Of a stretch of 15,359 nt of DNA, positions 7,175 through 13,969 are shown in pieces (within the stretch, counting starts at the first letter, position 1; each line of letters opens with the position of its first letter). Made by a program: the position numbers and the translations under genes. The notes below the pieces were generated by a model that saw only the letters and a program-made list of their open reading frames with translations, had not been told where the DNA came from and searched no databases. The stretch spans positions 1 through 15,359 of the forward strand of contig DJWE01000045.1 in the NCBI GenBank assembly GCA_002441465.1, given 5' to 3'. The stretch comes from Propionibacteriaceae bacterium UBA6238 (GTDB lineage Bacteria > Actinomycetota > Actinomycetes > Propionibacteriales > Propionibacteriaceae).

Positions 7175-7500
7175 GTCCCGTTCCTCCGTGCCGGCGTCCC
7201 GCTCGATTAAGGTCGACGACTACTTGGCCGCCGCATGCCTGCTGCCGAACCTTCAGTTGCTGAGTGGGGCCGCCAACATCGAGAAGCAGGATGGACTGCC
7301 TGCGGAGTGGATGGACACCGCCTTCCCGAGCGAAGGACAAGCGAGCTACGTACCTTGCCGAGGACGACCTCGACGGCCTTCCGCTCGACTTGGCCGACTT
7401 CACCTCGTTCTTCGAGCAGCGCAAGCAGCGAGTCCGGGTCCGCCTGCTCGCCGCTCTGGGAACGACACCGGGAGCACCGGAGGACGCCGCTCTCTCGTAG
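7175..7500 (+). pseudogene. DUF262 (GmrSD-type) gene, C-terminal remnant
   Basis: Three frames must be joined to read it. Frame 2 gives YVPFLRAGVPLD up to TAA 7208. Frame 3 gives VDDYLAAACLLPNLQLL and then SGAANIEKQDGLPAEW, from 7212 to ~7330. Frame 1 gives RAKDKRATYLAEDDLDGLP and DFTSFFEQRKQRVRVRLL, ending at TAG 7498-7500. This order (AGVPxxxVDxY, LPNLQLL.G..N..K, LP.EW, YL...DL..LP, DF..FFE.RK) is the normal C-terminus of the same DUF262 family whose N-terminus lies at 1201. Two frameshifts make it dead. The central ~400 residues, including the DHIFPRS-like segment, are not in the window. The 120 bp between cmtR and this remnant hold no other gene. Confidence 0.75.
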
Positions 7501-7507
7501 CCCACGT

Positions 7508-8440
7508 TCACGCGGCGAGCAGTGACAGCGCGGACACAGCCTGGAGGGGTAGCAATCCGTTGCCGAGGGCGGTGATCTGTTGATTCTGCGTCAGGCCGCC
7601 GCTATCGGTGACCCATCCAGTCGGCAGGCCCATGAGCCATTCGACGAATGCCGGTGCTGGGCGGGGGCCGTCGGCGTCGTCAGGGGAGGGCTGGCGCTGA
7701 CGCGTCTCCTCCCGCTCGCCGGCGGCGTCATCATTGGTGTCGGGAAGGTGCGCGGCGGCGAACCATCTCCCCACAGTTGCCGGATGCACCTGCACCTCGC
7801 GGGCAATCCGCTTGTTCGACCAGCCCGCGGCCCGCAACGCCGCAGCACGAGCCCGGCGATCAGAACGACCAGGGGTTTCATCCGAGGCTAAGGACAACTC
7901 CCGCTCATCGGCCAGAGGTTCAGAGGCAACGGACAACAACGACTTTGAGTGGACAACACCCTGCGGTCCGGCATACACCTCGGACAGCATCTCCGGGATC
8001 TCGGACAACACCTCAGGCTGCCCCGGCAACTCCTGTGGGAAGGTGCGGGTGAGGATCACGGTGAGATGGGTGATCGCCAGCAGCACCACCGGCGGTACCG
8101 CGGCCACCGAGGCAGCCAGCAGGCCGGGCACATCGGCGTCCGCAGCGACCACAGCGTGGATCGCATTCGCCGTCACCGACACCAGCGCCCCGCCGACCAG
8201 CAGCGACCAGGGATACCAGGCTGAGCGTTGCCCAGCCAGCGCCACCACCGCGACCGTCGCCACCACGATGATCCCATCAACGATCAACGGCCACGCCCAC
8301 GCCTGTCCCCGGTCGACCCCGGAACGCGCCGCCAGATCGGCGAGCGCGGTAAAGCTCAGCCAGAACGCACCCAACGCGATGAACACCGTCCCCACCACTG
8401 CGGTGCGCCCCGCCCACTGCCTACCGGTCGTCTTCATCAC
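7508..8440 (-). CDS. DUF2637 membrane protein with HTH and a cytosine-methyltransferase-like tail
   Basis: 310 residues from GTG 8440 (next codon ATG), overlapping the prim-pol stop by GTGA. Residues ~12-130 hold four membrane helices of DUF2637/SpdB type (WPLIVDGIIVVATVAVVAL; LLVGGALVSVTANAIHAVVA), a family found on actinobacterial plasmids and integrative elements. Residues ~195-231 form an HTH (AALRAAGWSNKRIAREVQVH). Residues ~262-310 (FVEWLMGLPTGWVTD, ALGNGLLPLQAVSAL) resemble the extreme C-terminus and motif X (GNGVxPxxA) of phage-type C5 cytosine methyltransferases. The rest of a methyltransferase, including the PC catalytic motif, is absent, so no methylation is expected. The tail may be a fusion produced by deletion. 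The gene ends 7 bases from the end of the convergent DUF262 remnant. Its function in the element is not known. Confidence 0.8.
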   Translation of the reverse strand: MMKTTGRQWAGRTAVVGTVFIALGAFWLSFTALADLAARSGVDRGQAWAWPLIVDGIIVVATVAVVALAGQRSAWYPWSLLVGGALVSVTANAIHAVVAADADVPGLLAASVAAVPPVVLLAITHLTVILTRTFPQELPGQPEVLSEIPEMLSEVYAGPQGVVHSKSLLSVASEPLADERELSLASDETPGRSDRRARAAALRAAGWSNKRIAREVQVHPATVGRWFAAAHLPDTNDDAAGEREETRQRQPSPDDADGPRPAPAFVEWLMGLPTGWVTDSGGLTQNQQITALGNGLLPLQAVSALSLLAA

Positions 8441-9366
8441 AGCCTCCGCCCACCCATGCCTGGGTTCGGGGCGTTGGCTCGCTCGAACCAGGCGCCGCCA
8501 CCGAGGCCGGGGCCACCGGCTTCGGGCGCGGGGTGCGCGATCCGGTAGGCGGAGCGCACCGTGGTGGCGATCTCGCGTTCGCCCAGCCCGGCCTGGCTGG
8601 CGGCTGCGCTGAGGACATCGAGCGCATCCGAGGCAGAGACATCACTCTCGGCCAAGCGGCACGCGGCCCAGAACAGCCCCCGGTTCCGCTCACCCTCACC
8701 ACGCCCAGCGACCCAGAACGCCAGCCGGTTCATATCCGCCAACCGCACCAACCCACGACCCTGCCGCACGACCGGTCCCGGACGTGGATCGAGGAAGTCC
8801 CGCAGCCGACGCGAGTCCAGCGCAGCGGCAGGCTGGTCGCCGACATTGACGACCTCGTAGCGGATCGGGACACCGCCGACGATGCGAACCGAGGGCGACA
8901 CGATGATGTACCCGCCATCACCCCGGAAGTCCACCCCCGCACGAGCGGCCTGCCATGACCGCTGCTCGACCCCCGCCGTCGCAGCGAAGTAGGCGTGCAG
9001 GCCACCCGTCGGGGTCTCCACCAGCAGACCCCAGCCATCGACGAGCCCGGCTCGCTCGGCGCGGGCGAACGCTTGCCGCCCATCAACCGGGCCATGCACG
9101 TCCACATCCACCACGACCATCCCCGACACCACGCCAGTCGGGACACCCAGGTTCGCCTCCGGAGTCCGCGACCACCACGCCTCGACCCGGCCGATGTCGG
9201 TGGTGGCATCCTGGAACCCCCGCGTCGTGAGCGGACGCTTCCCACTCGGCTGGCAGGGGAACACCGGCACCCCCACCTGCGCGAGATGCCGGGCCGACGC
9301 CGCCAGCGTCGAAGCACCACTGGCACGCAACAACGCCCTGGTGAAGTCGGCACGCGCGGGCATCAC
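8437..9366 (-). CDS. Bifunctional DNA primase/polymerase (prim-pol domain)
   Basis: 309 residues. GTG 9366 overlaps the ardC stop by GTGA; an ATG follows immediately. Prim-pol proteins of this family start and extend DNA chains during plasmid or element replication. Motifs are VVVDVDVHG with the metal-binding DxD pair (Asp87, Asp89), TPTGGLHAYF (118-127) and GVDFRGDGGYIIVSPS (144-159), the usual three active-site strings. A short helical C-terminal region follows (~230-285), and no helicase domain is attached, so a separate helicase would be needed. It lies between ardC and the DUF2637 gene with 4-base overlaps on both sides, so all three are made together. The context is a conjugative or integrative element rather than chromosomal replication. 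Confidence 0.9.
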   Translation of the reverse strand: MMPARADFTRALLRASGASTLAASARHLAQVGVPVFPCQPSGKRPLTTRGFQDATTDIGRVEAWWSRTPEANLGVPTGVVSGMVVVDVDVHGPVDGRQAFARAERAGLVDGWGLLVETPTGGLHAYFAATAGVEQRSWQAARAGVDFRGDGGYIIVSPSVRIVGGVPIRYEVVNVGDQPAAALDSRRLRDFLDPRPGPVVRQGRGLVRLADMNRLAFWVAGRGEGERNRGLFWAACRLAESDVSASDALDVLSAAASQAGLGEREIATTVRSAYRIAHPAPEAGGPGLGGGAWFERANAPNPGMGGRRL

Positions 9367-10439
9367 AACCCCCGACCCGCCACCACCGGCACCCTCGCCG
9401 CCGGCCGATGCTCCGACGGCGGCGGCACATGCAGCGCCTTCGGCTCCGCAGTGGGAACATCACGCGCAAGACCAGGCGGCGTGCCATCGGCGACCTGGAA
9501 CGTGTCCAGCTGGTCGAGGATGCCCAGCGCCGTCCTCCGCACCCGCTCACCGGTCGCCTTGACGACCTCCACAGGTTCAGCGTCCTTGACCGACGACGCC
9601 CACCCCGCCACATACGGAATCGTGTAACCACTGGTATCCAACCCGTGCGCAGCACCGACCATCAACGCCACGCTCTCGGCCTCCACCTCACGAACACCCC
9701 GATGCTGGCGAGCGTCCTCATCCTTGGGGTCGTGCATCAGCACATGCGCCAGCTCGTGCGCCAACGTGGCGATCTGATTGACCTCCGTCACATCGGTACG
9801 CACCGATACCTGCCGAGCGACGTAGTCGGTCAGGCCGTCCGCGCCGCCGATCCGCCCGTCATCCGGGACACGCAGCACCTCGAACCCCAACGCTTCGACC
9901 TGCATGGCCAGGCCATCCCACAGTCCCTGCGGGGCTTCGCCGTCCAGCAGCTTCGGTGCGAGTGGCTCAGGGATCGGATCGCCCTCGGTCTGCGTCACGT
10001 CCCACACATAGGCGGGCCGAGCGCCCACCATCTTCGTGCGCACTACCTCGTTGACCTTGTGCTTCTCGCGCGGACCCAAACGACGCCACGACGACGGATC
10101 ACCAGGATTCGACGAGGCGAACCGGCCGGTCACCGGAGCGAAGATCATGTAACCCGGCTGGCCCTTCTGCACCTGCTGGCCAAGCTGCTGCCACTGCCGA
10201 TACCCAGCCACATACGACGGCACCGGCCCGGGCACCCGGCCAGCCTCGAACGCAGCCTCGTGCTGAACCCAGATCAGCAGCGCGTTGTTGAACGAGCGCG
10301 ATCGGAACCGGGCCGCGAACGCCAACGCGCGGGCCCAGTCCCGCCCGGAGACCAGCGTCTCCACCGCGCCAGTCAGCTTCTCGTGCAGCTCATCGAGCTT
10401 CGCGTCCCGCTTGGCTCGTACTTCCTCCGTCGCAGTCAT
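9363..10439 (-). CDS. ArdC-like anti-restriction protein (ssDNA-binding N-terminus plus zincin metallopeptidase)
   Basis: 358 residues from ATG 10439, with GGAGGGAAGG just upstream; an in-frame ATG at 10502 would add 21 residues with good codon bias, so the start is not final. Residues ~20-150 are the ArdC N-terminal single-stranded-DNA-binding domain (FRSRSFNNALLIWVQ, VAGYRQWQQLGQQVQKGQPG). Residues ~215-265 are a zincin domain with HELAH (228-232) and a downstream Glu (EVEAESVALMV, ~251-261) as third zinc ligand. ArdC proteins enter recipients with conjugating DNA and protect it from restriction. It is the first gene of the ardC > prim-pol > DUF2637 operon. The tail after ~310 is Pro/Ala-rich and probably disordered. 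No relaxase is visible here. Confidence 0.85.
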   Translation of the reverse strand: MTATEEVRAKRDAKLDELHEKLTGAVETLVSGRDWARALAFAARFRSRSFNNALLIWVQHEAAFEAGRVPGPVPSYVAGYRQWQQLGQQVQKGQPGYMIFAPVTGRFASSNPGDPSSWRRLGPREKHKVNEVVRTKMVGARPAYVWDVTQTEGDPIPEPLAPKLLDGEAPQGLWDGLAMQVEALGFEVLRVPDDGRIGGADGLTDYVARQVSVRTDVTEVNQIATLAHELAHVLMHDPKDEDARQHRGVREVEAESVALMVGAAHGLDTSGYTIPYVAGWASSVKDAEPVEVVKATGERVRRTALGILDQLDTFQVADGTPPGLARDVPTAEPKALHVPPPSEHRPAARVPVVAGRGL

Positions 10440-10658
10440 CCTGGACCTTCCCTCCGCCGAGATCACCCGATCGTCGGTGACCGTGAGGTACGCCAGGAAC
10501 ATCAAGAAGCACGGCGGGCCAGGGGTGCGACCAAGACCGCCAGGCGACAACACGAACCTGACGAGTCCCTACCGGACTACATCACCGACCGGCTATGAGA
10601 GGCCCAGGGAAGACAGACGTCCCGAAATCGGGCACTGAACACGACGAGATCGGGTACA

Positions 10659-11582
10659 TCAGTTGCGCCCACACGACCCTTGGCGTCGTCGGTAGGCACC
10701 CGGCGTCAGTCCGACGTACTGACGGAACAGTTCCGTGCCGTGACTTCGGCTGCGCCATCCGACCCGCCACATTGCCTCGGTGACAGTGAGGTCCGTCTCG
10801 CGCAGGTACCTTGCCAAGCGTTCGGCTCGCACCATCGTTAGGAACGCGAGCGGTGTCTTGCCAAAGGCGTCGACGAACACCCTGCCTAGCTGAGCAGGCG
10901 ACAGGTGTACTTCCATGGCCAAAGCGGCGAGAGTCCATCGCCGCTCGGGTGATGTCCGCAACAGCTCAGCAACTCTGCGGGCCTCCTCCCTGATGGGAGC
11001 GAACCGTCGTTCCCTCGGCAAGGTTGGCCGGACATGACTCGGCCGGGCGGCTGATATCCGCACCGGGGACGCCTTGATGAACGGGGCAATGACGTGTGCT
11101 ATGGAAAACCACAGGGCCTGCATCCGGAAGAAGTAGCGAGCAACGGGCCGCTCGGCGCTCAGCGCGACCATCTCGTCGAGCCAAGTTGTGAGTGTCTCGG
11201 CCTGCCTTTCACCGAGGCTGAGAACCTGCGCTGGCTCGGCGTAGATGGTCGCCGCGAAGTCCTGAGCATCAAGCCGATCCCGCACGAGCCCAGCGTGCTG
11301 CCAGTAGACCTGATCGATCACATAGTCCGTATCCGCATGGATCGTGGTCAAGGTGATGTGGCCCTCAGGCTCGCTTCCGCACAGGACGTTTGCTGCAAGG
11401 AGGACCACATCCCCCGTCTTCACAAGCCTTTGCCCCAACTCGCCAACGAGGAGTGCGCTACCACTACGGATCACGATGACTCTGACACAATCGAGAGCCG
11501 CGGGGCCGATGGGGCGAGAGCCGGCGTACGTGCATGCCCAAACCGGCCAGTAGTCGCTGCCGACCCGCAGTGGCTCAGACAT
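10659..11582 (-). CDS. AraC-family transcriptional regulator
   Basis: 307 residues. The N-terminal ~20-100 are beta-rich, as in the AraC-like ligand-binding domain (VIVIRSGSALLVGELGQRLV, DVVLLAANVL). Residues ~205-300 hold the paired HTH of AraC/XylS proteins: WTLAALAMEVHLSPAQLGRVF for the first helix-turn-helix, then LTVTEAMWRVGWRSRSHGTEL and FRQYVGLTPGAYRRR for the second and the family signature. It lies 26 bp downstream of the dsbA-like gene on the same strand and may be co-transcribed with it. No clear Shine-Dalgarno precedes ATG 11582. Ligand and targets cannot be read from the sequence. The 219 bp between its stop and ardC (10440-10658) hold no recognised gene, only the ardC leader region. 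Confidence 0.88.
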   Translation of the reverse strand: MSEPLRVGSDYWPVWACTYAGSRPIGPAALDCVRVIVIRSGSALLVGELGQRLVKTGDVVLLAANVLCGSEPEGHITLTTIHADTDYVIDQVYWQHAGLVRDRLDAQDFAATIYAEPAQVLSLGERQAETLTTWLDEMVALSAERPVARYFFRMQALWFSIAHVIAPFIKASPVRISAARPSHVRPTLPRERRFAPIREEARRVAELLRTSPERRWTLAALAMEVHLSPAQLGRVFVDAFGKTPLAFLTMVRAERLARYLRETDLTVTEAMWRVGWRSRSHGTELFRQYVGLTPGAYRRRQGSCGRN

Positions 11583-11608
11583 GTAGGCAGTACCGCACCC
11601 GCAGCGGT

Positions 11609-12337
11609 CTACTCAGCGAGCGCCTGGTCGAGCATGGTGGTGAGGTCATCAAGGGTCTCAGGACTGATCAACTCTGCATTGAGGAAGAAGGTTGGCGTAC
11701 CAGTCACGCCCAGGGCCACACCGTCGTTGAAGTCGTTGCGGATGAACTGGAGCGTGGCCTCAGAGTTGTACGCGGCGTCCCATTGCTCAAGGTCGAGGCC
11801 GAGTTCTTGGGCGTACTGGCGGAACAGGTCGTCTTTGGGTATCTGCTGTTCACCCCACTCGGTCTGGGTCTGGTACATCTTGGTGTACATCGCTTCAAGT
11901 TCTCCTTGCTGAGCGGCGGCTTCGACCGCTCTGGCCGCGCGTTCGCTGTTGAAGTGGCTGGGTAGCGGGAAGTACCGGATGACAAAGGACACTCGATCGC
12001 CGTAGGTCTGCCGGAGTTGCTCGATCGCCGGGAAGACCGCGGCGCAGGCCTCGCACTCGAAGTCCAGGAACTCTACGAAGGTCACAGTGGCATCTGGCAC
12101 GTCGTTGAGTCGGCGGGAGTCTTCGCGTACCACGAGCGCGCCGGAGGTTTCGGTGGGGACGGGTGTGGACGGCTCGACGACGGCGGCGGGCTGGCGACTG
12201 GCTTGGATGATGCCGAAGATGACCACCGAGATCACCAGCACCGCGCAGATCAAGATGATGGTTCTTCGGGCGCCACGTTCCCCTGGTTCGGGGCGTTCGT
12301 CGACGATTGGCTTCTTGGGCTTCTGATTGCTGGGCAT
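11609..12337 (-). CDS. Membrane-anchored DsbA-like thiol oxidoreductase
   Basis: 242 residues from ATG 12337, with AAGGAG six bases upstream; the frame extends further, but the upstream text is not homologous. A short charged N-terminus is followed by one membrane helix (~25-46, IILICAVLVISVVIFGIIQA). A Pro/Thr linker and then a DSBA-like thioredoxin fold with active site CEAC (95-98, in LDFECEACAA) and the cis-proline loop TGTPTFFLN (212-220) come next. The orientation puts the catalytic domain outside the cytoplasm, where it would insert disulfides in exported proteins. It follows the VKOR gene by ~86 bp, and VKOR is the expected reoxidising partner in actinobacteria. Substrates are unknown. 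Confidence 0.9.
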   Translation of the reverse strand: MPSNQKPKKPIVDERPEPGERGARRTIILICAVLVISVVIFGIIQASRQPAAVVEPSTPVPTETSGALVVREDSRRLNDVPDATVTFVEFLDFECEACAAVFPAIEQLRQTYGDRVSFVIRYFPLPSHFNSERAARAVEAAAQQGELEAMYTKMYQTQTEWGEQQIPKDDLFRQYAQELGLDLEQWDAAYNSEATLQFIRNDFNDGVALGVTGTPTFFLNAELISPETLDDLTTMLDQALAE

Positions 12338-12423
12338 GTAGGGCTCCTTGCCGGAAGATGTGGGTAGGACGCGTGCTGACTGGCGGCGACGCGGTGTGTG
12401 GGCAGGTCGTTTGGTTGGGGTCC

Positions 12424-13053
12424 TTACCCGAAGAGGGCTGGACCGTATTTGGCGAGCACCAAGGTGGTGATCGCTCCGAGCCAGAGCACGACGAGCAGGT
12501 TGTCGACTCCCAGGCGAAGCCCTTTGGTCAAGGTCTTGTGCAGGCTCGTTGGGAGGAACAGGTTGTTGTCGCGCAGGTTGACGTGGGTGAGTGATGCGAA
12601 CACCAAGGTGGTGGACACAGTCACCAACAGGCACCAGGGGCACAGCGCCCCGATGACAAAAGTGGACTCAAAGAACAGCCAGTAGGCGAACACGAAGCCC
12701 AGGCCATAGACGATCTGGGCGGCGAGCATGAAGCCTCGCGGAAACCTGACGCCGGCGAGGCTGGCGACCGCGATGGTGATGACTACGGGCTCGGCCATCA
12801 GGCCGAGGAACGCGTTCGGGAATCCGAACAGTCCGGCCTGCCAGGATCTGGCGACTGCGCTGCAGTTGATGACCTCGTTGAGGTTGCATGGGAGTCCGAC
12901 TTTGGGGTTGGCCGCTAGCCGGATGGCGTCGGTTGACAGGACGAAGGAGGCGTACAGGCTGAGGCAGGCCGAGAAGAGCATGGTGGAGAAGATCCACCTG
13001 TCGGTCTGTCTGAAACGGTGGATGCGCTCCAAAAGGTCGTCTGATGTGGTCAA
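12424..13053 (-). CDS. Vitamin K epoxide reductase (VKOR) family protein
   Basis: 209 residues if the TTG at 13053 is the start. No strong Shine-Dalgarno is seen there, no ATG or GTG lies between it and the upstream stop, and a start a few codons further in is possible. VKOR passes electrons from DsbA-like proteins to quinone in the membrane, replacing DsbB in actinobacteria. Four to five membrane helices are visible. The loop pair Cys56 and Cys64 (PCNLNEVINCS) and the quinone-side CPWC (138-141, in GALCPWCLL) are all present, so it should be active. It lies between the 159-residue membrane protein and the dsbA-like gene on the same strand. Confidence 0.92.
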   Translation of the reverse strand: MTTSDDLLERIHRFRQTDRWIFSTMLFSACLSLYASFVLSTDAIRLAANPKVGLPCNLNEVINCSAVARSWQAGLFGFPNAFLGLMAEPVVITIAVASLAGVRFPRGFMLAAQIVYGLGFVFAYWLFFESTFVIGALCPWCLLVTVSTTLVFASLTHVNLRDNNLFLPTSLHKTLTKGLRLGVDNLLVVLWLGAITTLVLAKYGPALFG

Positions 13054-13167
13054 GGTGGTTGGACCTGTCTGTCGTCGTTCGGACGCACCGCAGCGCCGCG
13101 CCGAGCACCAGGACCTCGGCGTTCACCGAAAGGGCGCTCGTCTGCGCACGGGTGCGAGTTGAGTCGA

Positions 13168-13647
13168 TCAGCAGGACAGGGCGGGTGGGCCTCGGCGTTG
13201 AAGCGGGTGATAGGGGCGACGTCCGGGGGTGGCCACCACGAGGGCCGTGACGGCAACGTGGGTAGGCACGGTAAGGGTCGCCGGCCTGGCATCACTTAGG
13301 CGTGTCCGGAACCAGTCGCGGGCCGTCTTTGCTGCCTGGCGGGCGTAGAGTCCCACGCCGAGCCCGAGCAGCAGAACGACCAGGCCGGCGATCAAGGTGG
13401 TTGCTGAGAGCACCATGAAGGACTGTGCGAAGCGTCCGAAGTTCAGCCCTGGCAGGTAGCTGTGCTCTGGGCACAGCTCGGACTCGACCAACAGATCGAG
13501 GTGGACGCCGAACGGCGCGATCAGGGGCACCTGCGGCATACAGGCTGTATCGGCGATGTTCACCGATCTCACTCCGGTAGCAAGGTTGCTCGCACCGATG
13601 AGCATCAACGCGGCGGCGCCTGCGGCGCCGCCGCGTTGTGATCTCAT
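13168..13647 (-). CDS. Small Cys-containing membrane protein of the VKOR/DsbA cluster, function unknown
   Basis: 159 residues from ATG 13647, with a GAGGAGC Shine-Dalgarno. There are two probable membrane helices (~8-25 and ~77-101). The ~50-residue outer loop between them carries Cys36 (ADTACMPQVPLIAPFG) and Cys59 (ESELCPEHSYLPG). The tail is basic and ends RRGPPALSC with a third Cys. Two cysteines in an external loop, encoded just before VKOR and a DsbA-like protein, suggest that it is a client or an extra redox partner, but this is inference. No named family is recognised. The 114 bp between it and VKOR hold no gene. Confidence 0.75.
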   Translation of the reverse strand: MRSQRGGAAGAAALMLIGASNLATGVRSVNIADTACMPQVPLIAPFGVHLDLLVESELCPEHSYLPGLNFGRFAQSFMVLSATTLIAGLVVLLLGLGVGLYARQAAKTARDWFRTRLSDARPATLTVPTHVAVTALVVATPGRRPYHPLQRRGPPALSC

Positions 13648-13969
13648 GCTCGCTCCTCGGGTTGTCGATGAGTCTAGCTACTGGCCGAAGCGTGCCGCTG
13701 CGCTCTGTCCGACGACGGCAGTACTCGCAGCGATAGAGGGTTGACGCGAGATCACGTGGCTGATGGGGTTTGACTACCAGGCCACGAAGCTGCTTGCCGG
13801 AGGCCCTTTTCGGCTGTGGCAGTCTTGTGGGCCAGGGACGGTCCCTGGCAGTGGTCGGGACCGCAACTGTGACTCTGAGAGGTTGGATCAGTGCAACGGT
13901 CGCACATTGGGAGCCTTCCGCACACGGTCAGGCGCCGGCTCTGGAGCGCGGCCGTTGCGATCGCGTCGG
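13648..13969. other. Non-coding stretch between the VKOR/DsbA cluster and the IS element
   Basis: 322 bases. Short ORFs here (for example plus-strand 13763-13993) lack the GC-third-position bias of the real genes and run into the IS end. The stretch must hold the promoter of the minus-strand 159-residue protein/VKOR/DsbA genes; TAGACT near 13666-13671 on the minus strand is only a weak -10 candidate. The one clear structure is the 19-base palindrome at 13831-13849. Nothing else is recognised. Confidence 0.5.
13831..13849. repeat. 19-base perfect palindrome (9-1-9)
   Basis: GCCAGGGAC-G-GTCCCTGGC is a perfect 9-base inverted repeat around one central base. No T-run follows on either strand, so it is not a typical intrinsic terminator. 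It lies ~180 bases upstream of the 159-residue membrane protein gene and ~120 bases from the IS end. A regulator or recombinase binding site is possible; no protein can be assigned. Confidence 0.6.

Noticed and set aside
7098..7511. Minus-strand 137-codon open frame
   Set aside because: It is antisense to the recognisable DUF262 C-terminal remnant and has no motif of its own.
9408..10598. A long plus-strand open frame (396 codons)
   Set aside because: Shadow of the ardC-like gene, whose zincin and ssDNA-binding motifs are clear on the minus strand.
10621..10632. CCCGAAATCGGG hairpin as terminator of the AraC gene
   Set aside because: The stem is only four to five pairs with a tiny loop and no T-run on the minus strand.
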